Shown here in pieces: positions 63,836 to 64,000 of a DNA stretch of 64,000 bases (its first letter is position 1; every line of letters starts with the position of its first letter). The notes under the pieces were generated by a model. The model was not told the DNA's origin. It saw only the letters and a program-made list of their open reading frames with translations, and did not search any database. Both the position numbers and the translations under genes were made by a program. Source of the DNA: Deefgea piscis (GTDB taxonomy: Bacteria > Pseudomonadota > Gammaproteobacteria > Burkholderiales > Chitinibacteraceae); contig NZ_CP054143.1 in NCBI RefSeq assembly GCF_013284055.1, positions 248,001-312,000 of the forward strand, written 5' to 3'.

Positions 63836-64000
63836 ATGTTTAATTTGAAGACCTCACTCGCCGCCCTTAGCACGACGGGGCTCTTGCTCGGTTGTGCGGT
63901 TAGCTCGCCGCCAAACCAGCATGAGTTAATGCCTTTGGCACTCGGCAAAACGACACTCGCCAAGCAGTGGAAATACGCACAAAGCGCCGGCCAGTTTGAC
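63836..64000 (+). CDS. Outer-membrane efflux lipoprotein (NodT/OprM type), 3'-partial
   Basis: Only the first 55 residues are in the window. A lipoprotein signal peptide ends in the lipobox LLLGC (lipid-modified Cys near residue 20), then AVSSPPNQHELMPLALGKT, resembling the start of NodT-type outer-membrane factors. AGGAGGG precedes the ATG. Following an HlyD-like adaptor, it is most likely the outer-membrane channel of the same pump. The rest lies past base 64000. Confidence 0.65.
   Translation, partial: MFNLKTSLAALSTTGLLLGCAVSSPPNQHELMPLALGKTTLAKQWKYAQSAGQFD

Overview
This window looks like chromosome of a Gram-negative betaproteobacterium. I would place it near Neisseriales (Chitinibacteraceae or Chromobacteriaceae-like). 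The reasons are moderate overall GC, dnaX-ybaB-recR gene order, a complete NtrBC/glnA nitrogen module, an ETF/ETF-QO pair, a very large DUF3683-type FAD/Fe-S oxidoreductase, and a TspB-like filamentous-phage protein. The genus cannot be fixed from the sequence alone.

Region 1-8480 is the right part of an integrated filamentous phage (inovirus) or inovirus-derived island. It carries a pIII/TspB-like adsorption protein (cut by the window edge), a pVI-like DUF2523 protein, a Zot/pI ATPase and a pIV-like secretin. These are followed by a small membrane protein, a zinc-ribbon protein and an AlpA-type regulator. On the opposite strand lie a very AT-rich 680-residue protein with a PD-(D/E)XK nuclease-like core and a tyrosine integrase. 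The integrase sits directly downstream of guaA, whose 3' end is a known island integration site. ATACCATG repeats lie between the integrase and guaA.

Region 8481-24620 is core chromosome: guaA, dacB (PBP4), dnaX, ybaB, recR, a Bax-inhibitor-1 protein, a 3-hydroxyisobutyryl-CoA hydrolase-like protein, a lytic transglycosylase, a PhyH-like dioxygenase, a TIGR02285-like periplasmic protein, and an operon of sugar-binding protein, response regulator and sensor kinase.

Region 24621-30130 is a carbohydrate ABC transporter (binding protein, two permeases, MsmX/UgpC-type ATPase), divergent from the sensor operon. Its intergenic spaces are full of repeats. Two truncated copies of the first permease's 5' end precede the intact gene, and CACAGAGGCACAGAG-type repeats lie in the next two gaps. 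Together the two operons suggest a sugar-sensing and uptake locus.

Region 30131-47072 is mixed core: a NagD-like phosphatase, YigZ, two TPR paralogues flanking an iron alcohol dehydrogenase, the 1291-residue FAD/Fe-S protein, a HIT protein with a PilZ-like partner, a metallo-hydrolase/FHA/PP2C signalling cluster, mtgA, aroE and a rhodanese.

Region 47073-57060 is a nitrogen-related stretch. glnA has a sigma-54-type promoter and ntrB/ntrC lie 6 kb away. Between them are two periplasmic proteins, a 0.9-kb degenerate gap, a MASE1-GGDEF cyclase, a SelW-like protein and a DUF4124 protein.

Region 57061-64000 has a STAS protein, ferredoxin-NADP reductase, etfA/etfB divergent from ETF-QO, and a yiaW/yiaV-like membrane-fusion pair. 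The pair leads into an outer-membrane efflux lipoprotein cut by the right edge. I saw no rRNA, tRNA or CRISPR array.
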